Assembly: GCA_027946555.1 (NCBI GenBank)
Contig: JAPEVC010000077.1
Span: forward strand, 1-64,000
DNA: 64,000 nt
Direction: 5' to 3'
DNA from: Gnomoniopsis sp. IMI 355080
Taxonomy: Eukaryota; Ascomycota; Sordariomycetes; Diaporthales; Gnomoniaceae
The notes below the pieces were generated by a model, which ran no database searches, was not told the origin of the DNA, and saw only the letters and a program-made list of their open reading frames with translations. This document shows, piece after piece, positions 10,499-23,089 of the stretch. Every line of letters starts with the position of its first letter. Within the stretch, counting starts at the first letter, position 1. A program made the translations under genes and the position numbers.

Positions 10499-12843
10499 TT
10501 TAGGGGGTAGAACAGCCACTATTCCATAGTCACGTTTGTTAAAGGACATGACTAGCGAAACAAGCCCCCCAGAAAACGGAGTCATTCAGAGCCTTGATGG
10601 TTGTCCCAGAGAATGGTATTACTTAATATGATAGGCGATTGCCAACACAAGCGCTTGATGTTCAATGAGGAATGACCCAATCTGCTTGGGTATGGTTCGT
10701 AGGATGGTATATGACTAGTCTGTCTCTCTAAGAGTATCAGGTATAAGTGCCTGGGTATTCCCCTATGCGGACATTATGCCGTCGAGTACGTAGCGCCTCA
10801 ATTTCCTCAAAAGCTCGCTGATCCAATCCGCTGCTCAAGGCTCAAGCCCGTCCACTGTGCAGGAACGAGAGGATCGTGAATATTGTCAGGATACGTTGCT
10901 ATGTAAGCGGTGTACTGTATTGAGCGGGGCCTGGGATGAGCCTAGCGGCGACGCGAGAGGATATCAGGGCAGCTACTCTAGGTAGCCTTGAATTGACCAC
11001 AGTCACTTGCACGCCCCAGCTCGTTCAAATATTTCACGAATAGCGTTGCCAGAGATTAAACGTGTCCACTTGGCAAGCTAACAAATATGCACGCAATTTT
11101 TTGGTCCGAAACGAGCGGAGAACAAGGAATAATTCGACATGATCACGAGTGATGCCGGCGACAGACTTTCGTTGGCCAAGAGACAAGGGCGCGTGGTGTC
11201 TGGCGCGATGGCAGGTGGAGAGTAGTAGAGGTCACTTGACAGCTGCAGGCAGGGTCGGAGCAACCGAGGGTCAAAAGAAAAAGAAAAAACATCTGCATCA
11301 TCGAGTCAAGCCATTTGTCATTTATCGTCTAGTCCGAACGGTAATTTTTTATATAAGTTTTTTTTCTTCTTCAAAAAGTCGATATCATCTAGCGGAAAGG
11401 CGTATTTGGGAGACAAGTCAAGATGAAGATGCCGAGGCGGGTGAATTAGTCGTACGGCAGTGGCTAGCTACTTGACTTTTTCTTTTTTTATCCTTGAACG
11501 TTTGCCAACCTTGCAGCCCACCATACCCTTGGTACGCAGTATAACCTTGGTATGGGTCAACGCAACTTGACATGCGTCAGGGAAACAAGGCGGGCTTTGA
11601 CAGTTAGTGCTGGTTGTTTTGCATGTGGTGCATAGTCATGCCTTGCGGAAGGAGATGATTGCAATAGGCGCAAGCATGAGGAAAAGGGAGACGGATAAAA
11701 AGAAGAAACCAACTACGTTTGGACAAGTTCGGCCGGAATCCAAGCTGAAGATGTCGCCCTGGCTGAAAAAGACGGACCGAGGAAGTTCAACCCACTGTTT
11801 TCCACCCTATGGGACGCCGTCACGATAGATTGCCCGCGCCTTTTTCTTTCCCTTCCCACCCAGTGCTACGTGCTGCGTGCTGTGCTATGTCGTGGCGCTT
11901 GTGATGTGTCCGATGCCACACACAAGACTAGACATACACACACTCCCTCACACCTCTCCGATCGGGAGCTCCACATCTGTTGCCGGTGTATCCAGGATGT
12001 ATGTATCTTATGCGCTTGATATAACAATCCTCATTTATGATTTGCCCGACGCCAAGCGGGTTCCTTTTTTTTTCTTCAAAATCCTTTGTATTTTGGGTCG
12101 TTTGATTCATCACCGCTAATCTGGACTGAATCAGCCACAAGACTAGCTTATCGTCCATCCGCTGCTATCCTCGCAATCTGAATGCCCTCATTGTTGCCAA
12201 GGTACATCTCGAATCTCAGGCCGATACTTTCCCGGCTCTTGTAAACCCCCAACCCCGGATTCTTGCGCCAAGCGCGTACTTTGTCTGCCCACCAGCGATC
12301 AGCGATCAGCGTCAGCGCGCAGACTCGCATGACCCCCGCTCATTTTACCCCAGATCATATCATCGTCTCCAACAGTTGAACCGTCTTGTCGAACCACTCC
12401 CCAAAGGCAGGGCAACTCTACCTACGCGAGCCACCCGCCCGCGCGCTCAGGCAAGGCGGAGAGCCAGGCACCTTTTATATTTTTTATTTATTCTTTTGGC
12501 ACGCTCAACAAACTGCTCGACGGTACTGTTTCCGACTTGTGGTCAACGGCCGTTGGACATGGATCTTCTGATCCGAAAATTGAAAGGTCGTGTCTGACCG
12601 TCACGCTTGCCGTCATTTCATCCCATCTTTAAACATTTCCCGTGCAACGGGCCCGACTGTCTGACGATCTTTAGCCCCGTTGCGCCTCGTTGGTTCGGTT
12701 TATGTTGTTTTTTTATCCTTCTAACAAGTAAGCGCTCCGCGAGGAACGCAGCAACGGTGGTCAACCATCAACAAGACAAGCAGGCGGGCCCATTACCCCG
12801 ATTCCGTTGTGTGTAGAGAGAGAGAGAAACCACCCTACCCACG
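10499..12843. other. Intergenic, 2.3 kb, no gene seen
   Basis: No reading frame in this stretch has a recognisable domain or a plausible exon chain. Short A-rich and T-rich runs occur near 11275-11370 and 12065. The final ~500 bases before 12844 are pyrimidine-rich in places and probably hold the promoter and leader of the ubiquitin ligase gene. Confidence 0.5.
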
Positions 12844-15029
12844 ATGGGTTCGCTTGCCATCCTCAAGTCGCAATCTGCCGGTGCCAACAATGCGAGCGAC
12901 AAGAGTCTTCCCACCATTGCCCTGGCTGAACTGAACGATGGCGATTACATATGGGAGGTTCTACAACAACCTGGAGACACACTGGCTTTGGAGATGGAAC
13001 TAGAACAAGACTTGAGGACAAGAGCAGAGGCATTGGGCATACCATTACGACCACATACTCCCATCAGAGACGCCAACGGAATCGACGCGAATAGCCCTCT
13101 GTCCAGCCATGCTCGAAATACTTCCTCGGGGTCCAACGATACTACAGATACTGCCCCGACTACGGTGCCCTCCTCCCCTACGAAATCATGCCACGAAGAG
13201 CCAAACCTGCCGCCCAGTCCGCGAACGAGACCGCGCTGCCTTACCTTTTCTCTGTACGATAAATACCTAGCACAGGTAGAACCCAACCTCAACCAGCCCA
13301 AGTTCCTCAAGCAAACAAGTCCGACGGCAGATGTTGTCCCCAATATATTTAGCGTCACCACAAGGAAAAGTGTCGTCAGTATAACAAATGGAATCAAGGC
13401 AAAAGTCCGGTGGAAGAAACGGGCATCGATGCAGCATGCCGCCATGATGTATGTAACTCACGGTTTTGGCGCTGCTCTCGAAACGAGGGCTTTTCTAGAA
13501 ATTCAGTATGCTGACAGGTTGGCTTCAGTTCATGTATATGCTGTCGAGACGATTTCAGCAAACAAACCGAACTCCAGACTCTCCCATGCGGCCACACGTA
13601 CTGCGGCGACTGTCTACGAATCATGATCAACCAAGCCACGAATGAAGAGTCCAAGATGCCACCGAGATGCTGTACACAGCCCATCCCGGGCACGACAATC
13701 AAAGCCCTCCTTGTACGCGAAGACCAGCAGCTCTTTCTCAAATCTGTACAGCAATTTAGCACACCCTGGGAGCAGCGAATCTTTTGCCCCATTCCGAACT
13801 GCAACGAATTTATACCACCTCGCGCCAAGGTGGATCCGAAACACCCATTCGATGTCGTCTGTCGTGAGTGCCGGACGCGCGTGTGCACAATGTGCAAGAT
13901 GAGGGCGCATCCGCTCGGCCAAGACTGCCCTAGTGATTTCGAGCTGGACCAGGTATTACGGATCGGCGAAAAGTCGGGGTGGAGAAGGTGCTACAAGTGC
14001 AGGACGCTGGTGGAACTTACCCAAGGTTGTACACACATGACATGCCGGTGTAAAGCCCAGTTCTGTTACATTTGCGGTGCAATTTGGGATCCGGACATTG
14101 GCTGCCCGAATATCTGCAACGGCGAAGAAGAGCTCGAGAGGAGAAGAATGGAAGAGGCCCAGCGGGAGGCAGAGATGGAGGCCGAGAAGGCCCGGGAAGA
14201 GGCCGAGGCGGCTGCTGCAGAAGTCAGGAGACAGGAGGCCGAGAAGAGAACGGAAGCGAGCACGGAATTCGCAGCCTTGAGAGAGCAGCAAGAGGAAGAG
14301 ATGCAAAGGTTTTTGAAGTTCGAGAAGAAGACCAAGTGGAAAATGTTGAAGCGACACCATGGGCGGAAATCGGTGCTCAACGAGAAATACTCGGATCAGA
14401 CCGAAAAGATGCGCGAACGCCACGCCAAGACCGAGCAGCATCTCGAAGAGCGTCAGATTGCAGCCGAGATCGAACTTCGTGCGTCCCTTGAGCAAGCTGA
14501 GAAGTCAGTGCGCATACGCGTCAAGCACATGGAGGCCTACTGCAAAGCCATGGGCCGGTCGTCCGCATCCATATCTGGCCGTGATGCTGACATGCCGCCG
14601 CGGGTGGTGACTGAGAGACACCTCCGTGAACTCGGCCAACAGCACAACGCTCTGGAGGGCATGGCGAGGCTGCACCAGGCGAGGATCAATGTGCTTCGAG
14701 ATCGACAGGCCAAGCGCATGGAGGAATTGTTGGAGAGGCAAGAGAAGGAACTGGAGAGGCTGGATGAGAAGCGCGAGGAGGACATTGAAGATCTCGCTGC
14801 GGAATTTGCAAACGAAGAGGATGCTTTGACACAGGTGTTTGATGAGAGGCGGGCAAGGCTTGTCCGACGGTGGGAGCTCGCAGTGCAGATTCTCAAAATT
14901 GAGATGGAGAAGGCCAAAGGAGAGGAGTACGCGCTCATCCCAACACCAGCGTGGCCAGCTGAATCGTCGGACACGTTGGGATCAAGGGATGGGATGTTTT
15001 TGGGCGCGGAAGGTGAGGAGCGCGAGTGA
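12844..15029 (+). CDS. RBR-type E3 ubiquitin ligase with C-terminal coiled coil
   Basis: RBR ligases take ubiquitin from an E2 onto a RING2 cysteine and then onto substrate. Exons 12844-13448 and 13529-15029 (80-nt intron, GTATGT...TTCAG) give 701 residues. The junction creates the RING1 start SCICCRDDFSKQTELQ, followed by LPCGHTYCGDC. The IBR region includes FCPIPNCNEF and CRECRTRVCTMCKMRAH. RING2 is CYKCRTLVELTQGCTHMTCR followed by FCYICG, with Cys369 (in 'QGCTHM') at the position of the catalytic cysteine. Residues ~400-660 are very rich in Glu, Arg, Lys and Ala and predicted coiled coil. The N-terminal ~200 residues are low-complexity (Ser/Thr/Pro). The substrate is unknown. The long coiled coil is larger than in many fungal RBR proteins and suggests oligomerisation or partner binding. 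Confidence 0.9.
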
Positions 15030-17506
15030 GCAGGACTGGAATGTGGGAGGGTTTAAAAAACTTATTACCAGTCCCCTCACCCTTTGTCGACGGACAAGAC
15101 ACTCAATGCACGACATCGACGACGCACGACCACACTCACACACACACACATCAGCGAAACGAGATTTATACCATGATCATACGACAATTACCACCTGGGG
15201 TACAGTACAAAGGCATTGCTGGATCGAGCTCACATACAAACTCAAAGCACCAAGTGTATATCAGACCTCGTTCAAGTGCTGACCGAAGTTCGGATATGTA
15301 ACATATAAATTGATCATGTTACCCAACTTTCGTCACCCGTCATCTTGATACTCACTAGTGTTATTTATAAAGGCATCCGGCGCATATGATATCGAGCTCT
15401 GTTCTGCAGTCACGGGCAACTGATCACTGTTGCTTTGGACTTGGGCAGGTTGATTTCACTCTTGGCTTGCATGATAAAGTACGCGTTCTATAACAACAGG
15501 CAATAAAAAGTCGGCAATTGTTTGACGAGTCCTCTTTTTGGCAACTGGCTCCAGTATGTGGTTCGTAGACGTTTGCGGATAGCTCATTGACCCGCATTGC
15601 TCGTGGTCATCTCTCTGAGTGACATGACCGAATAAGTTTTGAGCACACTTTAGATGCTCATTCTTTGTCGTGCGCCACAATTTAAATTTGAATAACAATA
15701 ATAAAAAAAGGAAAGGATCATTTTCGCCTTGTTCATGCACTTTACGGGAAGAAGCCCAAACAGTCAGTAACCTCTCGGAAGGTGTTGCGTCACATGATGC
15801 ATGTGGGACCGAGGCAGTGGGAAGAGCGATGATCTTCATCCCGAGATGGTCTTGGTCCCGAGAGAGAAGAAAAGCTTCGTGCAGGTCTTTCTTGATTCAA
15901 TTACGCTGATGAACCTACACTTCCACGAGCCTGCACATGATGTACATATTTCTCGTCTCAGTTACATGCTTGTATGGTTGGTCTGGGCGTTTTTGTGGGA
16001 CATGTACCCATGATGTTACTTTTCCATTTAGCTATTCCTTCTTTCGTCCTTCCTCTCTTCAGTAGCCACAGTAGCCAGCCCTGCTAAGCTATACCTAGTA
16101 CTGTACCTCCCACGTGCACAGAGTCGGGAAAGACTGCGCAAGAGAGAGTATATATATCATTGTACTGTATTTAGTCGCCGGAAGCTAGCTATTCCATAAA
16201 AAGTTTGGGTTTCCCCACGCTGTGCATCTCATCAGACGACTGCTAGGGCGATCCTAGCAAGGGGCCTCTAGACCTTGTTTCGAAAAAGTTACTTTTTGCT
16301 GGCTGGAAGACCTAGCTCACCAGTCAGTGCTCATTTCACACAGTTTACAGGGAATGATACCTAGCATGAGTAGCATCCCGTTAAAACACGAGATACGCGA
16401 TAGCCCTTTGAGAGATTCAATTTCGACCATACAGCAGAGTAGGTAAGTATAACCCAGCCATCATTTTTACCACGACCTCCTCTGTGCATAACGAGCTCCA
16501 AGCTAATAATCATGTACACAAACACCCTTTCCAGCTTATCTAACATGTAGCCGTTACAGACACGTGGTCGACAGGCCTGATGGTGCAGCTGAAGCAGCTA
16601 ACCTTGGTACATTACATACCTAGATCCTGTACAGAGCTAGGTACTTCTGTCGCCTTACCTGGTAGATCGCCAACTTTGCTTCTGCTCTCTTCATCACGAA
16701 ACGCAATCTGTTTATAATCTCTAGAGAAGTTTGTCAACTAGGAATATGAATCAGCTGTTTGGAGCTCGTCAAGGCACCGAGGCCAGAATGTACTTGTACC
16801 ATCTCCTGCCGCCCCCCCTCCCTCTCTCCCCGACGATCATCAAACCCAAGACCAATATCTCGCCTGCAATATAAGGGCGCTCCCCAAGTTAAGTTTGTGA
16901 CCCGTGGCTGGTGCGAGTTTTGTGTTCCCGGTGCGCTTGGATCCTATTCGCCGCCCACTGGATATTATTCAACACCCTCTGTGCACGCTTTGGCAACCGG
17001 GGGGAGGCATCCGCATCCCCGTCCTTGTCTAACACTTCCTTTTTTTTTCACACCCTTGGGCTTGTTGGGGGCGAAAGAGCTGTGGTGTTTCTCGTCTCAA
17101 GTTCTGTGATTGTCAACCGTTGATCTGTACCATAGTATGCAGGTGATTGAGGACCATTATTCCTCCGAGCCTGGACGCAGCTAGCGTCTCATTCATCCTG
17201 TCTTTCATCCGTGATTTATATGATTTTGGTTCTGCACTGATCTGACCTACTCGTCATTGCCATGCGTTAAAGACACAAACATACCTTGGACACACTTTGA
17301 ATGATTCTGATCCCTTCTTTTCAGACCAAGGCAATATATCATACGACGAGATCGGACGACAAGCGACATTGCTCAACCTTTCGTCTGTTCGTCAATAGGT
17401 AGCTCACTGAGCGAGGGTGTTTTCGAGAGAAGCCTATAAAGGGCAAGGGAAAGTCGCAAGGACCGCCATCTGTGAAGGAAGACCAGATCCCGCCACGACA
17501 AATAAG
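15030..17506. other. Intergenic, 2.5 kb, no gene seen
   Basis: This contains the RBR gene 3' UTR, a short CA dinucleotide run near 15137-15150, and several CCTAGGTA/TACCTAG strings around 16090 and 16590-16650. The last few hundred bases before 17507 probably contain the MFS gene promoter. No protein-coding or tRNA-like structure is convincing. Confidence 0.5.
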
Positions 17507-19535
17507 ATGCCGAGAGCAAGTCGAGACATAATGGCCAAACCCTCATGGAGAACGAGCATACAATCAATGGAGGATCTTCGCACGCCGCCCATACCCATGA
17601 CGGACCTCCGCAAGATGGACAGCTCCAGCAGCAGCGAGCAAGTGGTTGGTACCAGCCAGCTATACGAAGGCGACCAGCTGCACTACGTTCCCATGCCCTC
17701 CGCAGATCCCAAGGACCCCTTAAACCTACCCACATGGCGAAAATGGGCGGCTGTCATCTCGCTCTCCTTCTTTGGCGCCCTCGCCCTCGCAAGCGAGTTC
17801 ATCATCGCCGCGCTCGTCCCCGTCTTTGTGCTCGAGTACAGCGGCCTCGACCCAAAACTGCTCGCCACGCTGGATCTCAACGCGCTGAGCCCCGGCGGCG
17901 GCATCAACCTGAACCCCTTCCAGCTCCTGGCGGGTCTGGGTGGGCCCCCCGTGTGGAAAGTCGCGCTGCTCGCCTCGTTGCCACTCCTCATGAACGGCAT
18001 CGCATCCTACTTTCTGGTGCCCTTATCCATTGCGATCGGGCGGCGGCCCGTGCTCCTTTTTGTCGGCGTTATGGCGTGGGCGGGCGGTTTCTGGGCGAGC
18101 TACTCGACGAGCTTGAATAGTCACCTCGCCGCGCGTGCGTTCCAGGGACTTGGGGCTGGCGCGGTGGAAGCATTGATTCCACTGATTGTGCAGGATATGA
18201 TGTTTATTCACCAGCGGAACAAGGCCATATCGCTCATCAGTGCGGGACAAGGGCTGTTTGTCGTGAGCTTGGGAATTGCTAGGTATGTGGGATTCCGAAA
18301 GCGTTTGAGCGCGATGTTTGGTCAGATGCTTACAAATTGCACAACAGCCCCGTCATTGTTGCGAGGTTGAGCTGGCGGTACATCTACTGGATTACAGCTG
18401 GAGTAGGTGTCTTTGCATGGGGCCTGCTCATTGTCTTCGTGCCCGAGTCGCGATACTTTCGGTCGGATGCAGAATTTGGTATGTTCCCCCCCCCCCTTTT
18501 TCCCGCTCCCCACACCTTTTCGCGCTTTAGAATTCAGCTATCTGTCATCGGGACTTCGAGGAATCAACGCTAATGATATCCTCTGCGCAGCTGGCAAGGC
18601 ACTGTCTCCTCTCCCAGTAGGCGAGACACGCCCGCGCCTCGACGTGGCAACCTACGGCCCACGCACGAACAAGACTGACTTTGGCGTGTTCATCGTGTCA
18701 TTGGAGTGGCGTCGTGCACGCTACGCCGTCTGGGAGACCCTCAAGACGACACTGTTCCCCAACATTTTGTGGGTGATTATCGTCAACAGCCTCTTCATTT
18801 CCACGCAGGGTGCCGCTGGCCAGGTCGGCTCCGCGGTCCTGATCGCCGCGGGCTGGAAGTTTGAGATGCTGGGCTTGGCTGTCGTGCCCGTCGTCATTGC
18901 GAGCCCGTTCGTCTGGCTCTTTGGCGGCTTCTTCGCCGACAAGATATCGAACTGGCACGCGAAGCGAAACGGCGGGATCCGTGAGCCCGAAGCGCATTTG
19001 TTGAGTCTGATCGTTCCGCTGTTGAGCGGTGTTCTTGGTCCGATCCTATTTGGTTATGCGGCTGAGAACGTCGACACGGTGTCGATTTATGTTTTCCTGT
19101 TCGGCATCTTTTTGATTGGGTTTTCGTTCTTGACTGCAAACACGCTGTTCTCTGTGTATTTGGTGGAGAGCTATCCCGCTTATGCCGGGTGAGTATTTTC
19201 CACATCCCTTGTCGTATCAAATACCACTCTGCTGACTTTTGTATTCAAGGCCTGTCCTCGTAAACGTCTCTTCGTTCCGCCTTATTGTGGGCTTTGCGAT
19301 GTCCTTCGATGCAACTGAATGGGTCCAAGAAATCGGCTTTATGAGAAGCTTCGCCATTTACGCTGGAATCTTGGCATTTATGACCCTCGGCTTACCCCTT
19401 GTCTACATCTATGGAAAGAGGATCCGAGCCTTCACCGCTGGCAAGCTAAACAAGACATACATCGAGGACAAGTTCGATGATGAGAACAAGCTCCTTAGGA
19501 CTACGACGACGACGTACTCCCGACAGAGACACTGA
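17507..19535 (+). CDS. MFS transporter
   Basis: A major facilitator superfamily membrane transporter; the substrate is unknown. Exons 17507-18282, 18348-18478, 18591-19188 and 19250-19535 (introns 65, 112 and 61 nt) give 596 residues from the first ATG; an ATG at 17531 is an alternative. A ~80-residue polar N-terminus ends in DPLNLPTWRKWAAVISLSFF, a 'DP.NW/LP..RKW' entry to helix 1 common in fungal drug/polyamine-type MFS proteins. About twelve hydrophobic segments follow. The loop between helices 2 and 3 carries PLSIAIGRRPVLLF, equivalent to the signature G-x(3)-D-x2-G-R-R/K. A long central loop lies after PESRYFRS. Intron 2 holds an 11-C run. All three junctions are needed to keep the frame. 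Confidence 0.88.
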
Positions 19536-20573
19536 AATGAGATGATCTGCAACTGCGCCCCGCGGCTCAGTGTATTCATGTACAATTCGATTATGGACTC
19601 CAAAGTGGAACATTTGGGAATGCGGCGGCTTAGCCTCATGATGATTTGCATACTACGGGACACAGGGACTCACACTCAAGGAACCTCGTCAACGAGGAAG
19701 GCTGGGGTTGTTACATGTAAGGCGTTATGGCTGGGATTTCAGACGCGTTGCTTCAATGTGCACATGGACATTTTTGCCCAGGTTTATGAGCACGTGAGAA
19801 TACTGTGGTGATTATACACACAGATATAGGTCTCACTGACATGACAGACTCTGTACGAATCGATTGAATGAGCATTGTGGGATCCTTGACGGGTTCTCAG
19901 ATAGCGTACTACAAGGATTGATCTGTTGCAACTTTAACACTTCTTGAATATAACGAGCGCGCCAGTGGGAGTTGCTGGATGTGTAGATCTGTTCGAGACT
20001 TTGTGGGATATTCACGGGCCCGTATCTTTAGGCCAGGCCCAGTGCATATAACTTGAAGCTTCACTGCCCCCTTATCTGATACCTGAGGCTCGCAGTCGAC
20101 GTGACTGAGACCACGAAATAATAGAAAGAGATGATGCATCATGATATACTTTCTGTTGGAATTCTGACTGAGCCTATAGAACTAGAAATTATGATATGTT
20201 TCGCCAAGTAAGCATCTCGGGGTTTGATCCAGTCAGTCACCTGCCCTACAGGGACAGATCTCTGCCGATCATTTTCAATTTTGTACCGCAATCAACTATG
20301 TGCAAGACAGCGTCCACTTTTGGCAGAGTGGTGATGCAATGAAAGCTAACATGGCGAGCAGTAGTCGCATACATATCACTGGGGATCGCCAAGAGTACTA
20401 GATGCAGCTACAGTAACAACGGGGTCAAGAATCTCTTGCGCTGCACAGTTACACAGAAGCCGCGGCGGGGTGTGAACTGTGTGTATAAAATGCAAGGTGT
20501 GTTCTCCCGATGTTGGTATATTTGACACAATGAGGCCAAGCTTGATATTTATGCTGCCGTGAATTGGATCACT
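19536..20573. other. Intergenic, no gene seen
   Basis: The MFS gene 3' UTR is followed by the presumed promoter of the secreted peptidase gene. Only short frames without motifs are present. Confidence 0.5.
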
Positions 20574-21455
20574 ATGAAGACACATTCAAGATATCTCACT
20601 TTCTTGGCAGCTTTCGGGCTAATAATCGATCCCCTAGCTGCCCAAAACTCCTCGTTCGTCGGCCCCGACCCTGGCTCCCTCGTCATCATAGGCGGCGGTT
20701 CACTCAGCGACAACATCTACCAACGCATCATTGACCTTGCCGGAGGCAACGACGCTCCCATCGTCGTGGTACCCACCGCCGATGGCGCTCCCTCCTACGA
20801 CCAAGATGCCGCAGGGGCTGCCAACTTCCGGCGGCTCGGCTCCACCAACGTCACCGTCGTACACACCTACGACCCCCAAGTAGCCAACACCGAGGACTTT
20901 GTGCAGCCCTTGTTGCAGGCCAAGGGTGTCTTCTTTGGCGGTGGGCGACAATGGCGGCTTGTGGATGCCTACGCGGGTACGCTTGCCGAGCAGGCCTTCC
21001 GGGGGGTTCTCGATCGAGGCGGCGTGATCTCGGGTTCGTCGGCCGGAGCAAGCATTCAGGGAAGCTTTCTTGCGCGAGGAGATACGCAAAACAACCAGAT
21101 TATGGTCGGGGATCACCAAGTGGGTTTCGGGTATATCAAGAACACCGCTATCGATCAACATGTGCTCGTTCGGAATCGACTGTTTGATATGTTTGACATT
21201 TTGAAAGTGAGGCCTGAACTCCTGGCGTTTGGTATTGACGAGAACACTGCGCTTGTTGTCTCGAAGAATAACGCCGAGGTCATTGGTGCAAGCTATGTGG
21301 CAGTTTATGACGGTGGCTTCTGGTCTCGGGAGGGAAGCGACTTGAAGAATCTCCCAGCTGCGTCGAACATATTCTATTCTCTGAGGAATGGGGATAAATA
21401 TGACCTTGGAGAACGAAAGGTTGTCGAGCCGGTTGAGCAGGAGCAACACACATAG
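20574..21455 (+). CDS. Secreted cyanophycinase-like serine peptidase (family S51)
   Basis: This is a single-exon gene of 293 residues. The start is the ATG at 20574 (MKTHSRYLTFLAAFGLIIDP); the signal peptide probably ends after LAA-Q at ~24. Family S51 features are visible: an early glycine-rich strand-turn (VIIGGGSLSDNIY), VVPTADGAP, GVFFGGGRQWRLVDAY, and the nucleophile elbow ISGSSAGASIQGS with Ser156. His196 lies in IDQHVLVRNR, matching the catalytic His region of cyanophycinase. Bacterial cyanophycinases cleave beta-Asp-Arg dipeptides from the storage polymer cyanophycin, while other S51 members are Asp-specific dipeptidases. Fungi are not known to make cyanophycin, so the true substrate is unclear. 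Secretion suggests use of external peptides or polymer. Confidence 0.85.
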   Translation: MKTHSRYLTFLAAFGLIIDPLAAQNSSFVGPDPGSLVIIGGGSLSDNIYQRIIDLAGGNDAPIVVVPTADGAPSYDQDAAGAANFRRLGSTNVTVVHTYDPQVANTEDFVQPLLQAKGVFFGGGRQWRLVDAYAGTLAEQAFRGVLDRGGVISGSSAGASIQGSFLARGDTQNNQIMVGDHQVGFGYIKNTAIDQHVLVRNRLFDMFDILKVRPELLAFGIDENTALVVSKNNAEVIGASYVAVYDGGFWSREGSDLKNLPAASNIFYSLRNGDKYDLGERKVVEPVEQEQHT

Positions 21456-21741
21456 AGTAGTAGACATTATTCCCTGGGATAATATGTGCTCTATTTGCTT
21501 ACACAAGAGAGCACTTGGGAACGAACGATAGGGCTGAACTCTGTCGTTGAACTGGTATTCCCAGGCCTATTTTGTCATATTCCCCTTCGACATTGCTTGA
21601 AACAGCTTGTTGAATCGCTGTGTTTATCCATAAATCCTGCCATTGATTGCGCCAGTCCCCATGCAAGCCTGAGCCCAGGCACCTGTCTATATATATCCAG
21701 CAAGCATCAGCACCGAGAACCTGTAATATGGTACCGGGTCA

Positions 21742-23089
21742 TTACAGGGAGCTTGTTTGATCCTGATCCAAGGCGACAGCCTGCTCCAAGCCCCTTGCAG
21801 CAGCCACGGTCTTCTCGCCTGCTCTTTTCTTGAGGACATTTTCAATGAAGGCCTCGCCGGCCTTGTAAGAGGACCGCACCAGAGGGCCACTGGCGCAGTA
21901 CAAGAAGCCAAGATCCATAGCTCTCTGCCTCCAAAGCTCAAATTCTTCCGGCGTGACGTACTTCTCGACCTTGAGATGACGCTTAGTTGGCCGCATATAC
22001 TGGCCAAAGGTGACAACGTCTACGCCGACCTTCCTCAACTCTGTACAGCAATAGTCAGCATCAAGCGATACAAATAGCCAAGGGTTGTCACGACTTACCT
22101 CTCAAGGTCTCCCAGAGCTCCTCCTCCTGTTCACCAAGGCCCAACATGATACTCGTTTTTGTGATGATATCATCGCCCTTCAGCCTCTTGACTTCCCCAA
22201 GCACCTTCAAGCTCGTCCTGAAAGTCGCTCTCCGGTCTCTCACATAAGGTGTCAGCCCCTCTGTGGTCTCCACATTATGCGCATACACATCCAACCCGCT
22301 ATCCGCCACAATTTTGACCATGTCCAAATCGCCCGCAAAGTCTCCTGTCAGCGCCTCCACCAGTAGCGTCGGCTTCTTTGCCTTGATCCTTCGAATTGTC
22401 TCGGCAAAATGCCTCGCACCGCCATCAGCAAGATCATCCCGATCGACACTCGTCAACACCACGTAACCCAGCCCCCACCTAGCCAGGGCCTCGGCGGTGT
22501 TCTCAGGCTCGTGGGGGTCGAGGGCCGCCGGTTTTCTATTTGTCTTGACGCTACAGAAGCGGCAGCCACGCGTACACGTGTCACCCATCAACATGATCGT
22601 CGCCGTCGCAGCCATCTTGTTCGAGCCGCCCCAGCACTCGCCAATGTTCGGGCACCGCGCCTCCTCGCACACGGTGTGGAGGCCGAGACCGCGCAGGTCG
22701 GATTTGATCTTGCCGAAGTTCGCATTGTCACCTGGCGAAGGGATGGGCGTCTTAAGCCACTCGGGCAGGCGCGTATGTGTCTTTTTCCGCCCAGCGGGCC
22801 CGACTTCGACGGTGCGCAGCTCGTAGGCGTCTGAGTCGGACAAGGCGTCTTGTGGTTTGTTGATGAAGTCGTCGAGAGAGGACACGGTGGTATTCTTGAA
22901 GTACGTCGGGCGTACACGAGTGCCGGAGGGCGAGCGCGAGGATGGGGGCGTGGTCGGCTGTGATACTGCCGGGGGGTCCGAGTCTGTAGGAATGGTCGCA
23001 TAGGAACGAGTGCTTGCAACAATTGCGCGTGCCAGCGAACGGCGCAGAGGGGCCTGCACGCGGCGCAAAGTTGGCACTGTCGATGCCAT
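21742..23089 (-). CDS. LIP5: Lipoyl synthase, mitochondrial
   Basis: This radical-SAM enzyme inserts two sulfurs into octanoyl groups on lipoyl domains (H-protein, PDH and KGDH E2). Exons 23089-22099 and 22040-21742 with a 58-nt intron (GTAAGT...TACAG) give 429 residues. An Arg/Ser/Ala-rich N-terminus (STVPTLRRVQAPLRRSLAR) is a mitochondrial presequence. The auxiliary-cluster cysteines C141, C146 and C152 lie in CEEARCPNIGEC and the radical-SAM cysteines C172, C176 and C179 in CTRGCRFC. A C-terminal RSSY motif (GPLVRSSYKAGE) provides the serine ligand of the auxiliary cluster. The length is normal for fungal LIP5 orthologues. Confidence 0.96.

Noticed and set aside
17417..17506. Upstream in-frame extension of the MFS protein
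   Set aside because: The extension begins at a GTG, not an ATG, and reads through leader-like DNA; the first ATG is at 17507.
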